Shown here piece after piece: positions 18,568-26,652 of a DNA stretch of 64,000 nt. The position numbers were made by a program, and so were the translations under genes. Location of the stretch: positions 744,001 to 808,000 of the forward strand of contig NZ_JAAZQQ010000001.1 of the NCBI RefSeq assembly GCF_012395815.1, in the 5' to 3' direction. Under the pieces are notes generated by a model. That model was given only the letters and a program-made list of their open reading frames with translations, did no database searches and was not told the DNA's origin. Positions within the stretch are counted from its first letter, which is position 1. Each line of letters starts with the position of its first letter. The stretch is from Roseicyclus persicicus. GTDB taxonomy: Bacteria; Pseudomonadota; Alphaproteobacteria; Rhodobacterales; Rhodobacteraceae.

Positions 18568-19590
18568 CTACATGCCCCCGACGGCGATGGAGCCGTCGAT
18601 GATGCCCGCGCGCACGGTGGCCAGCTCCTCGGCCAGCGCGGCCGGAACGGACCCCTCGAAGTCGTGGAAGGGCGCGATGTCCACCCCGCCGTTCTCGAGC
18701 GTGCCGACGATGACGCCGCCCTCGAAGGTGCCGGCAATGGCCTGCTCGATCACCTGGAACACGGTCGCATCCATGCGCTTCATGATCGAGGTCAGGTAGA
18801 CCTGCCCGCGCTCGGGGTCGGTCAGGTAGAGGTCGGCGTCGACGCCGATGATCATAAGCTCGTCGGGGCCAAGCTCCGCCGCCAGCGCCGCCGAGCCGAG
18901 GCCCACCGGCCCCGCCACCGGCAGCACGATGTCGGCGCCCTCGTCGTAGAGGTTCTGCGCGAAGGCGCGGCCGTCATCGAGCGAATCGAAGTTGTTGGTG
19001 AACAGCCCCTCGCGGGTGTCGGGGTCCCAGCCCAGCACGGTGACACTGGTGCCGTGGACGCCGTTGTAGTGGTCCACCCCCCAGGCGAAGCCGTCCATGA
19101 AGATCGTCACCGGCGGGATGTTGATGCCGCCGAAGACGCCGAGGATGCCGGTCTCGGTCATCCCCGCCGCCAGGTAGCCCGCGAGGAAGGCCGCCTCGTC
19201 GGTGGCATAGACCTGCCCCAGCACGTTCGGGATCGCCGGGTCGTAGGCGTAGTCGACGATCGAGAACATCTGGTCGGGGTTGGCCAGCGCCGCGGCCTGC
19301 GTGGCGTCGCCGAGCAGGAAGCCGATGGTGAAGATCACGTCGCACTGGCCGCCGAGCAGCGAGGTGATGTTGGCCTCGTAATCCGTCTCGGCCTGGGATT
19401 CGAGGAAGCGGGCGTCGATGCCCAGCTGCCCCTGCGCGTCCAGCACGCCCTGCCAGGCGGTCTGGTTGAAGCTGTTGTCGTCGATCCCGCCGGTGTCGGT
19501 GATCTGGCAGGCGGTGAAGGCCCCGGCCTCGGTGGCGAGGCCGAGCGCCAGCGGCAGGCAAATCGCTGCGCGTGTGATCCTGTGGGTCAT
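18568..19590 (-). CDS. BMP-family ABC transporter substrate-binding protein
   Basis: 340 residues with a signal peptide (MTHRITRAAICLPLALGLATEAGA). The mature start ACQITDTGGIDDNSFNQTAWQG is the BMP/PnrA hallmark: D-D-x-S-F-N-Q contacts the purine nucleoside ring in characterised members. There is no lipobox, so it is probably a soluble periplasmic protein. ATG 19590 lies 6 bases after AGGAGG; ATG 19596 is too close to that site. It heads a four-gene operon with the ATPase and two permeases and diverges from the CoA-transferase gene. A nucleoside or another purine-like ligand is likely but not proven. Confidence 0.92.
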   Translation of the reverse strand: MTHRITRAAICLPLALGLATEAGAFTACQITDTGGIDDNSFNQTAWQGVLDAQGQLGIDARFLESQAETDYEANITSLLGGQCDVIFTIGFLLGDATQAAALANPDQMFSIVDYAYDPAIPNVLGQVYATDEAAFLAGYLAAGMTETGILGVFGGINIPPVTIFMDGFAWGVDHYNGVHGTSVTVLGWDPDTREGLFTNNFDSLDDGRAFAQNLYDEGADIVLPVAGPVGLGSAALAAELGPDELMIIGVDADLYLTDPERGQVYLTSIMKRMDATVFQVIEQAIAGTFEGGVIVGTLENGGVDIAPFHDFEGSVPAALAEELATVRAGIIDGSIAVGGM

Positions 19591-19795
19591 GTCCATCCTC
19601 CTCTGGGCTGCGACCGCGCGGCTGCGCCGGTCTGCAAACCCCTGGCCCTGCGGGAGGACGAGCCTCCCCCCTGGGCCGAGAATCGGCCAAGCGCCCCCGG
19701 CCCGCATTGATGGCCGACAACGCGCGGGCGCCGGTCCCCGCTGGACAAGGGCGGGGGCGGCGGTGAACCATCCGCCCGCAAGGGGAGAGACAGCC

Positions 19796-21721
19796 ATGCG
19801 CAGGAAAACCGTCTCGGCCGCCGACGCGGCGGCGCTGATCCAGGACGGGGATACCGTCACCACCTCGGGCTTCGTCGGCATCGGCGTGCCCGACGCGCTG
19901 CTGGCCGCCGTCGAGGCGCGGTTCCTGGCCACCGGCCACCCCCGCGACCTGTCGCTGGTCTTTGCCGCGGGGCAGGGGGACGGCGGCGAGAAGGGGCTGA
20001 ACCGGCTCGGCCACGAGGGGCTCCTGCGGCGCGTCGTCGGCGGGCACTGGGGCCTGATCCCGCGCGTCGCCCGGCTCGCCGTCGAGGGCAAGATCGAGGG
20101 CTGGAACCTCCCGCAGGGCTGCATCAGCCAGCTGTTCCGCGACGCCGCCGCCGGCAAGCCGGGGATGCTGTCCAAGGTGGGGCTGGAAACCTTCGTCGAC
20201 CCGCGGCAGGGCGGCGGCGCGATCAACGCCCGCTCGACCGAGCCGCAGGTGCGGCTGATGGAGATCGACGGCGAGGAGGTGCTCTACTACCCCGCGCCGC
20301 GGCTGACGGTGGCGCTCCTGCGCGGCACCACGGCGGACGAGGCCGGCAACATCACCATGGAGCGCGAGGCGCTGGTGATCGACAACCTCGCGCAGGCGAT
20401 GGCGGTCAGGAACGCGGGCGGCGTCGTGATCGTGCAGGTGGAGCGGCTGGCGCGCGGGCGCAGCCTGCCCGCCCGCGAGGTGCAGATCCCCGGAATCCTT
20501 GTCGACGCTGTGGTGGTCGCCCCGCCCGAGCTGCACATGCAGACCTACCGCACCGCCTTTTCCCACGCCTTCACCAACCGTATCCGCCCCCCCGCGGGGG
20601 AGATCGCGCCGATGCCGCTCGACGAGCGCAAGGTGATCGCCCGGCGCTGCGCCTTCGAGCTGCCGGTGAACGGGGTCATCAACCTCGGGATCGGGATGCC
20701 CGAGGGCGTCGCCGCCGTCGCCGCCGAGGAGGGGCTCTTGGAGCACGTCACGCTGACGGCCGAGCCCGGCGTGATCGGCGGGCAGCCCGCCTCGGGCCTC
20801 GACTTCGGCGCGGCGGTGGACGTGGACGCGGTGCTGCCGCAGAACGCGCAGTTCGATTTCTACGACGGCGGCGGGCTCGACATGGCCTGCCTCGGGCTGG
20901 CGCAGGCGGATGCGGCGGGCAACGTGAACGTCTCGCGCTTCGGCCCGCGGCTGGCCGGGGCGGGGGGCTTCATCAACATCAGCCAGAACGCCCGCGCGCT
21001 GGTCTTTGCCGGCACCTTCACCGCCAAGGGGCTGGACGTGACCGTCGCGGACGGGGCGCTGGCGATCCGGGCCGAGGGCGCGTCGCGCAAGCTGCTGGCA
21101 GAGGTGGAGCAGGTGACGTTTTCCGGCGCCCGGGCCGCGCGGCTGGGGCGGCCGGTGCTCTACGTCACCGAACGCTGCGTGTTCCGCCTGCGGGCCGACG
21201 GTCTCCAGCTGATCGAGGTCGCGCCGGGGGTGGACCTTGACCGCGACATCCTCGGGCAGATGGGGTTCCGCCCCATCGTCGAAGAGGTGGCGCAGATGGA
21301 CCCGCGCCTGTTCCGCGCCGGGCCGATGGACCTGAAGCGCGAGCTGCTGCACCTCGACCTGCCCGACCGGATCGCGCTGGATGCCGACCGCCGCCGCCTC
21401 TTCATCAACTTCGAGAAGATGCGCGTGCGCGGCCGCGAGGACGTGGACCTGATCCGCCGGCAAGTCGAGGCCGTCTGCGCGCCGCTGCCCGACAAGGTGG
21501 ACGTGGTGGTGAACTACGACGGCTTCCGGCTGGATGACGAGGTGGCGCGGGACTACGCGGCGATGGTCGCGGACCTCGAGGCGCGGTTCTACCGCACCGT
21601 CACGCGCTACTCCGGCTCGGCCTTCATGCGGCTCAAGCTGGGCGAGACGCTGGCGGGCGCGGCGCCGCATATCTTCGAGACGCGCGAGGCGGCGCAGGCC
21701 TTTCTCGACCGCGGCGCGTGA
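19796..21721 (+). CDS. acyl-CoA:acetate/propionate-type CoA-transferase, fused alpha-beta, with extra C-terminal region
   Basis: 641 residues. Residues 1-250 match the alpha half (GDTVTTSGFVGIGVPDALL) and about 275-520 the beta half of family I CoA-transferases. E323 in LTAEPGVIGG is the expected catalytic glutamate that carries CoA, and SQNARALVFAGTFTAKG is the following family block. It moves CoA between short acyl groups. It is about 110 residues longer than propionate CoA-transferase; the added tail (about 530-641, with NYDGFRLDDEVARDYAAMV) is of unknown role. A GGGGAGA site precedes ATG 19796. It diverges from the BMP operon and converges on the LysR gene with no gap. Confidence 0.88.
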   Translation: MRRKTVSAADAAALIQDGDTVTTSGFVGIGVPDALLAAVEARFLATGHPRDLSLVFAAGQGDGGEKGLNRLGHEGLLRRVVGGHWGLIPRVARLAVEGKIEGWNLPQGCISQLFRDAAAGKPGMLSKVGLETFVDPRQGGGAINARSTEPQVRLMEIDGEEVLYYPAPRLTVALLRGTTADEAGNITMEREALVIDNLAQAMAVRNAGGVVIVQVERLARGRSLPAREVQIPGILVDAVVVAPPELHMQTYRTAFSHAFTNRIRPPAGEIAPMPLDERKVIARRCAFELPVNGVINLGIGMPEGVAAVAAEEGLLEHVTLTAEPGVIGGQPASGLDFGAAVDVDAVLPQNAQFDFYDGGGLDMACLGLAQADAAGNVNVSRFGPRLAGAGGFINISQNARALVFAGTFTAKGLDVTVADGALAIRAEGASRKLLAEVEQVTFSGARAARLGRPVLYVTERCVFRLRADGLQLIEVAPGVDLDRDILGQMGFRPIVEEVAQMDPRLFRAGPMDLKRELLHLDLPDRIALDADRRRLFINFEKMRVRGREDVDLIRRQVEAVCAPLPDKVDVVVNYDGFRLDDEVARDYAAMVADLEARFYRTVTRYSGSAFMRLKLGETLAGAAPHIFETREAAQAFLDRGA

Positions 21722-22903
21722 TCACCCGGTCAGGCGCGCCGCGACGGCCCGGATTTCCCGCACCAGCGCGGCCTGCGCGGCGGTCGGCAGCCAGCCGGCC
21801 CGGTGCGTGATGCCGATGGCGCGGCCGGGCCAGTCCACCCCGGTGTCGAGCCGCACCAGCAGGCCACGGTCGACCTCGGCGGCCGCCTGCTGGTCCGAGA
21901 TGCAGCCGAGCAGGTCGCTCCGCCCCAGGAGCTCCCGCATCAGCAGGATCGAGCCGCATTCCACCAGGCTGTCGGGCAGGGGCAGGCCGCGGGCCGCGAA
22001 CAGCGCGTCGAACTGCGCCCGCGACGGCGTGCCCTCGCGCGGGACCGCCCATGCGTAGCCCGCCAGCCGGTCGAGCGACACGCGCCCCGCGCCCGCCAGC
22101 GCGTGCCCCGGCCGCGCCAGCACCGACAGCCGGTCCTCGAACAGCGGCTCCTGCACCACGTCGCCGATCGGCAGGGGCACGCGCAGCGCGCCGAGGATCA
22201 GGTCGATGTCGCCGCGGCGCAGCCCCGCCAGCATCTCATCGTAGGGCCCGTCGATCACGGTGATCCGCTGGCGCGGGCGGTGCGCGCGGAACCATGCCAG
22301 CGCCTCGGGCAGGATCACCGAGCGCGACAAAGGCAGGGCGCCCACGACGATGCGGCCGGCCTCCCGCCCGTCGATCTCGGCCAGCTCCGCCTCGGCCTGC
22401 GCGATCTCGGAAAAGGCCAGCTGCGCCGCGCGGGCCAGCCCGCGGCCGGCGCGGGTGGGCACCACGCCGAGCGAGGTCTTTTCGAACAGGGCGCGGCCCG
22501 CCCCGGCCTCGAGGTCGCGCACCGCGCGGTGGACGGTGGGCTGCGCGAGGCCGAGCGCGCGGGCGGCCAGCGTGTAGTTCTGCGCCTCGGCCATGGCGGC
22601 CAGCGCCTGCAGCTGCGCGTGGCTGGCCGTCACCGCCAGCCGGGGCGACAGCTCGGCCAGCGCGGCGTCGAGACGGCCCATCGCCCGGGCGATGCGCGCG
22701 GCCAGCACCGCGCCGCGCGGGGTCAGGGTAAACCCCCCGGGCGTCCGGTCGAACAGCGCGCCGCCCGCGGCCTGCTCCAGCTTGGCCAGCGCCTGGGTGA
22801 CGGCGGGCTGCGACAGCCCGCAGCGGTCGGCGGCCCGCGTCGGCGAGCGCAGCTCGGCCACCGCCAGGAACACCCGCAGGTGCCTGAGGTTGCGCGGGAT
22901 CAC
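21722..22903 (-). CDS. LysR-family regulator with two N-terminal helix-turn-helix domains
   Basis: 393 residues, about 90 longer than a standard LysR protein. Residues 5-65 form one HTH (VFLAVAELRSPTRAADRCGLSQPAVTQ) and residues 95-155 a second (LAAMAEAQNYTLAARALGLAQPTVHR), each followed by the LysR wing (LFDRTPGGFTLTPRG and LFEKTSLGVVPTRAG). The effector domain begins near 178 (RIVVGALPLSRSVILPEAL). GTG 22903 overlaps the stop of the DUF1932 gene (GTGA), so the two are coupled. It probably controls that gene and the divergent galBCD genes, possibly through the site at 23841-23855, in the manner of GalR/LigR regulators. Confidence 0.87.
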   Translation of the reverse strand: MIPRNLRHLRVFLAVAELRSPTRAADRCGLSQPAVTQALAKLEQAAGGALFDRTPGGFTLTPRGAVLAARIARAMGRLDAALAELSPRLAVTASHAQLQALAAMAEAQNYTLAARALGLAQPTVHRAVRDLEAGAGRALFEKTSLGVVPTRAGRGLARAAQLAFSEIAQAEAELAEIDGREAGRIVVGALPLSRSVILPEALAWFRAHRPRQRITVIDGPYDEMLAGLRRGDIDLILGALRVPLPIGDVVQEPLFEDRLSVLARPGHALAGAGRVSLDRLAGYAWAVPREGTPSRAQFDALFAARGLPLPDSLVECGSILLMRELLGRSDLLGCISDQQAAAEVDRGLLVRLDTGVDWPGRAIGITHRAGWLPTAAQAALVREIRAVAARLTG

Positions 22904-23781
22904 AGCCGGGCGAGCACGCGGTCGGCCCGCGCGATCAGCTCGTCCTCGCCGGGGTCGGCGCCGAGGGCCGCGATGGCCGCCTGCCACCGGGCCGAGCCAC
23001 GGCTCATCGCGTCGGGCAGGCCGAGGTCCGCCACGGTGCGGGCGACCTCCTGCATCTCGGCGGCGCGGCGGGTGCCGTGGACCATCATCCGCTCGAGGTT
23101 GTAGGCCCCGCGCCCGCGCCAGTCGATGCCGGGGTCCGACGCCTCGAGCGAGGCGATCACCTCGGCCTCGACGCCGGCGCGCCGGGCGGCGAGGAAGCAT
23201 TCGGCGGTCAGCGCCTCCAGCCCCTTGATCATCACCGAGCGCAGCATCTTGATCGACGACGCCTGCCCGATCCGGTCGCCCGCCTGCGTCGGCCGCATGT
23301 CGAGCGCGCGCAGCACCGCGCAGGCCTCGGCCGCGTGCGGCCCCGACACCAGCAGCGGCACGTGGTGGCGCTTGGGGTAGACCGGCGCCATCACGGCCAC
23401 GTCGACGTAGCGCCCGCCCGCCGCCTCGATGCATTTCGCCGCCGCGGCCTTGGTGCCCGGCGCGCAGGAGTTGCAGTCGAACCAGAGCGCGCCGCGGGAC
23501 AGGGCGGGCGCCGCGGCCTCGGCGGCGGCCAGCGCCTGGTCGGCGGTCACGGTGCTGAACACGGCCCGGGCACCGGCCACCGCCGCGGCGGGTGTCGCGG
23601 CCCCGGTGACGCCGTGGGCGGCGTAGCGCGCCTGCATCCCGTCGCGCGCGGCGGCGGCGTCGGTCTTGACGTCATAGGCGGAGACATGGGCGGGCCTGCC
23701 CTCGTCCCAGCCCGTCAGGAAGGCCGTCGCGGCCTCGCCGAAGCCGATGAAGGCAAGATGCGTCAAGGGGTTGTCTGTCAT
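22900..23781 (-). CDS. NAD(P)-binding, DUF1932-domain dehydrogenase-like protein
   Basis: 293 residues. A Rossmann N-terminus (HLAFIGFGEAATAFLTGW; GxGxxA fingerprint with F for the second variable site) is followed by a 6-phosphogluconate-dehydrogenase-like NAD-binding domain and a C-terminal DUF1932 helical domain (from about residue 190, GQASSIKMLRSVMIKGLEALTAE, which holds the conserved catalytic-type lysine). Family relatives are beta-hydroxyacid dehydrogenases. Placement opposite the gal genes suggests reduction or oxidation of a pathway-linked hydroxy acid. The substrate is unknown. Confidence 0.85.
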   Translation of the reverse strand: MTDNPLTHLAFIGFGEAATAFLTGWDEGRPAHVSAYDVKTDAAAARDGMQARYAAHGVTGAATPAAAVAGARAVFSTVTADQALAAAEAAAPALSRGALWFDCNSCAPGTKAAAAKCIEAAGGRYVDVAVMAPVYPKRHHVPLLVSGPHAAEACAVLRALDMRPTQAGDRIGQASSIKMLRSVMIKGLEALTAECFLAARRAGVEAEVIASLEASDPGIDWRGRGAYNLERMMVHGTRRAAEMQEVARTVADLGLPDAMSRGSARWQAAIAALGADPGEDELIARADRVLARL

Positions 23782-23840
23782 GGGGTCGTCCGTCCTCTGC
23801 CCTGTTCCGGCCCGCCGTCCCGGGCGGGTGCGCGGGCAGT

Positions 23841-23855
23841 ATAGCCCTGCCTTAT
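23841..23855. promoter_or_regulatory. candidate LysR-type box (ATA-N9-TAT)
   Basis: ATAGCCCTGCCTTAT contains the T-N11-A arrangement of LysR-type boxes with palindromic ends, in the 156-base gap between the divergent DUF1932 and galB genes. It is one of the few AT-containing patches there. Binding by the tandem-HTH LysR encoded at 21722-22903 is inferred from position. Confidence 0.35.
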
Positions 23856-23937
23856 GCCGGGGGGCAGGCTTCGAATTTGCCGACGCGGCGCGCGGGTGCG
23901 ACAAGGCCGCCACAGGACCGACCGGAGGGGAGCCCCC

Positions 23938-24669
23938 ATGACCAGCCCGAAGACCGCCCTCGTGATTTCCGCCCACGCCGCCGATTTCGTCTGGCGCGCG
24001 GGGGGTGCGATCGCGCTGCACGCCGAGATGGGCTACGAGGTGACGGTGGCCTGCCTGTCCTTCGGCGAGCGCGGCGAGAGCGCGAAGCTGTGGAAGGAGG
24101 GCAAGGGCCTGGAGGAGGTCAAGGCGATCCGCCGGGCCGAGGCCGAGGCGGCGGCCGCGGTGCTGGGGGTGCACCGGCTGGAGTGCTTCGACCTGGGCGA
24201 CTATCCCCTCCACCTCGAGCGGGAGGACAAGTTCCGGCTTGTCGACCTGATCCGCGAGGTGCAGCCGGCCTGGATGATGAGCCACAGCGCCTACGACCCC
24301 TACAACACCGACCACATGTACATGACGCAGGTCGCGCTGGAGGCGCGGATGGTGGCGCAGGCCTGGGGGCACAACCCGGGGCAGAAGGTGCTGGGCGCGC
24401 CGCAGCTCTACCTGTTCGAGCCGCACCAGACCGAGCAGATGGGGTGGAAGCCGGACGTGTTCCTCGACATCACGCCGGTCTGGGACAGGAAGCGCGCCGC
24501 GATGGAGCACATGAACGGGCAGGTGCACCTGTGGGATTATTATACAAGAGTCGCCCAGCAGCGCGCCAACCACTTCAAGCGCAACTCGGGCGGGCAGTCG
24601 GGCGGGCGCGACTGCAAGTACGCGGAGGGGTTCCAGTCGATCTTTCCGCGCACGGTGGACGAGCTGTAA
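23938..24669 (+). CDS. galB: PIG-L family deacetylase fold protein, probable 4-oxalomesaconate hydratase (GalB-like)
   Basis: 243 residues. The N-terminus LVISAHAADFVWRAGGAIALHA replaces the usual AHPDD of PIG-L deacetylases with AHAAD, as in GalB-type hydratases, and a later SHSAYDPYNTDHMYM segment keeps the H-x-x-D-H metal ligands. GalB of Pseudomonas putida hydrates 4-oxalomesaconate in gallate breakdown and belongs to this fold rather than to the LigJ amidohydrolases. The next two genes encode the following aldolase and the preceding tautomerase, which supports the call strongly. GGAGGGGAG precedes ATG 23938. Confidence 0.85.
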   Translation: MTSPKTALVISAHAADFVWRAGGAIALHAEMGYEVTVACLSFGERGESAKLWKEGKGLEEVKAIRRAEAEAAAAVLGVHRLECFDLGDYPLHLEREDKFRLVDLIREVQPAWMMSHSAYDPYNTDHMYMTQVALEARMVAQAWGHNPGQKVLGAPQLYLFEPHQTEQMGWKPDVFLDITPVWDRKRAAMEHMNGQVHLWDYYTRVAQQRANHFKRNSGGQSGGRDCKYAEGFQSIFPRTVDEL

Positions 24670-24684
24670 CGGGAGGGCGGGCGC

Positions 24685-25356
24685 ATGGGCGTGGTGGTGC
24701 GGGACATTCCGCGGGCGGACAGGCAGGTCATTGAAAAGCTTGGGCAAGCGGGCGTCGCCACGGTGCACGAGGCGCAGGGGCGCACGGGGCTGATGGGCGC
24801 GCGGATGCGGCCGATCCAGATGGACAAGGGCATCGCGGGAAGTGCGGTGACGATCAGCGCGCCGCCGGGCGACAACTGGATGATCCACGTCGCCATCGAG
24901 CAGCTGCAGGAGGGCGACATCCTGGTGCTGGCGCCCACGGCGCCCTGCGACATGGGCTATTTCGGCGACCTGCTGGCGACCTCGGCGATGGCGCGGGGGT
25001 GCCGGGCGCTGGTGATCGACGCGGGCGTGCGGGACACCAGGGACTTGAGAAACATGGGGTTTCTGGTCTGGTCCACGGCGGTCAGCGCGCAGGGCACGGT
25101 CAAGGAAACGCTGGGGTCGGTGAACGTGCCGGTGGTCTGCGCCGGTGCGGCGGTGGCGCCGGGCGACGTGATCGTGGCCGATGACGACGGCGTCTGCGTG
25201 GTGCGCCGGGAGGATGCCGAGACGGTGCTGGCGGCGGCGGAAAAGCGGGTCGCGGGCGAGGCGGCGCGGCGGGCGCGGCTGGCGGCGGGCGAGCTGGGCC
25301 TCGACATCTACGACATGCGCGGGCGGCTGGCGGAGAAGGGGCTCAGGTATGTCTGA
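24685..25356 (+). CDS. galC: 4-carboxy-4-hydroxy-2-oxoadipate aldolase / oxaloacetate decarboxylase (GalC/LigK-like)
   Basis: 223 residues, a normal length for the RraA-like class II aldolase family. The TIM-less RraA fold is seen in [59 protein letters not shown] (the G-x-x-x-D-x-x-R-D phosphate/metal region) and [14 protein letters not shown]. It splits 4-carboxy-4-hydroxy-2-oxoadipate into pyruvate and oxaloacetate. It lies 15 bases after galB, with a GGGAGGG site before ATG 24685. A few members of this family act only as oxaloacetate decarboxylases, but the context favours the aldolase. Confidence 0.9.
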   Translation: MGVVVRDIPRADRQVIEKLGQAGVATVHEAQGRTGLMGARMRPIQMDKGIAGSAVTISAPPGDNWMIHVAIEQLQEGDILVLAPTAPCDMGYFGDLLATSAMARGCRALVIDAGVRDTRDLRNMGFLVWSTAVSAQGTVKETLGSVNVPVVCAGAAVAPGDVIVADDDGVCVVRREDAETVLAAAEKRVAGEAARRARLAAGELGLDIYDMRGRLAEKGLRYV

Positions 25357-25374
25357 CCGGGCGGGGCACAGGGC

Positions 25375-25402
25375 GTACACAGCCTGTACACACCCGGTAC
25401 AC
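25375..25402 (+). repeat. three GTACAC direct repeats with 11-bp period
   Basis: GTACAC occurs at 25375-25380, 25386-25391 and 25397-25402, exactly 11 bp apart, about one helical turn. The repeats fill the 60-base gap between galC and galD, just upstream of the galD GTG start. This spacing would put the three sites on one face of the DNA. No regulator can be tied to them. Confidence 0.6.
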
Positions 25403-25416
25403 CGGCGGGGGCGCAG

Positions 25417-26484
25417 GTGAGCGGCGGCATCCCCTGCCTATGGATGCGGGGCGGCACGTCGAAGGGGGCCTATTTCCTGGCCGCCGACCTGCCCGGCGAC
25501 AGGGCGGAGATCGACGACCTTCTCCTGCGGGTCATGGGCAGCCCCGACCCGCGCCAGATCGACGGGATCGGGGGGGCGGACCCGCTGACCTCCAAGGTCG
25601 CGATCCTGTCGCCCTCGGGGCGGGCGGATGCGGATGTGGACTACCTGTTCCTGCAGGTCTTCGTCGACCGGGCGCTGGTCAGTGACGCGCAGGGCTGCGG
25701 CAACATCCTGGCGGGCGTGGGCCCGGCGGCCATCGAGCGCGGGCTGGTGCCGGCGCGGGACGGCGAGACGCCGGTGCGCATCCACATGGTGAACACGGGC
25801 GAGGTGGCGGTCGCCCGCGTCGCCACGCCGGGGGGCGTGGTCAGCTACGAGGGCACAGCGCGGATCGACGGGGTGCCCGGGCGCCATGCGGGCGTGCCGC
25901 TGATGTTCACCGGGCTGGAGGGGTCGATGACGGGCGGCGCGATGCTGCCCACCGGGAACGCGGTGGACGTGATCGGGGGCGTCGCCTGCACGCTGATCGA
26001 CATGGGGATGCCGATTGTGGTGATGGACGCGGCCGATTTCAGGATCACGGGGCAGGAGAGCCGCGAGGTGTTGGACGGGGACGCGGGCCTGAAGGCGCGG
26101 ATCGAGGCGATCCGGCTGGAGGCCGGGCCGATGATGAACCTCGGGGACGTGACCGAGAAGAGCGTGCCGAAGATGACGCTGGTGTCCGCCCCGGTGGCGG
26201 GCGGCGCGATTTCCACCCGCAGCTTCATCCCGCACCGCTGCCACGCCACCATCGGCGTCTTTGCCGCGGTCAGCGTCGCCGCGGCCTGCGTGCTGCCCGA
26301 GGGGCCGGCGGCGCGGCGGGCGGTGCTGCCGCCGGACGGGCTGTTCCGGGTGGAGCACCCCACGGGCGCGGCCGAGGTGATGCTGGAGCGCGACGCCGCG
26401 GGCCGGATCACCGGGGCGGGCACGCTGCGCACCGCGCGCAAGCTGATGGACGGGTTGGTGTTTCCCGGGCCGGTGCGGGCGTAG
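25417..26484 (+). CDS. galD: 4-oxalomesaconate tautomerase (GalD/LigU-like, PrpF family)
   Basis: 355 residues. PrpF-family features are the opening IPCLWMRGGTSKGAYF, the SDAQGCGNILAGVGPAAIERG segment with the catalytic-type Cys, and a CHATIGVFAAVSVAAACVLP block. GalD/LigU isomerises the keto and enol (or double-bond) forms of 4-oxalomesaconate before hydration by GalB. The start is GTG 25417, since no ATG fits; its GGGGGCGCAG site is modest. It ends within the palindrome array at 26482. No ring-cleaving dioxygenase is nearby, so the upstream part of the pathway must be encoded elsewhere. Confidence 0.87.
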   Translation: MSGGIPCLWMRGGTSKGAYFLAADLPGDRAEIDDLLLRVMGSPDPRQIDGIGGADPLTSKVAILSPSGRADADVDYLFLQVFVDRALVSDAQGCGNILAGVGPAAIERGLVPARDGETPVRIHMVNTGEVAVARVATPGGVVSYEGTARIDGVPGRHAGVPLMFTGLEGSMTGGAMLPTGNAVDVIGGVACTLIDMGMPIVVMDAADFRITGQESREVLDGDAGLKARIEAIRLEAGPMMNLGDVTEKSVPKMTLVSAPVAGGAISTRSFIPHRCHATIGVFAAVSVAAACVLPEGPAARRAVLPPDGLFRVEHPTGAAEVMLERDAAGRITGAGTLRTARKLMDGLVFPGPVRA

Positions 26485-26652
26485 ACCGGGCCCCGGCCCG
26501 GTGGCCCCACGGCTGACTGCGGGGGTGCCGCGAAGTGCGGGAGAGGGCACCGGGACAAGGCCCGGTCTACGGGGGGCCGCGTCGGGTCGCCGGGCAGAGC
26601 GCCGGTCCACGGGGGCGGCAGCGTCGGGCCGCCGGGCCAAGGCCCGGTCTAC
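26482..26652. repeat. array of four degenerate GC palindromes between convergent genes
   Basis: Variants of GTAGACCGGGCC-NN-GGCCCGGTCTAC occur four times: 26485-26502, 26549-26570, about 26589-26610 and 26631-26652. The outer units contain the stop codons of both flanking genes (TAG at 26482-26484 on plus and CTA at 26649-26651 for the minus-strand LysR gene). Copies 2-4 are separated by G-rich linkers. Each unit can form a GC-rich hairpin in either transcript, so a bidirectional terminator or REP-like element is likely. No T-run is present. Confidence 0.7.
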
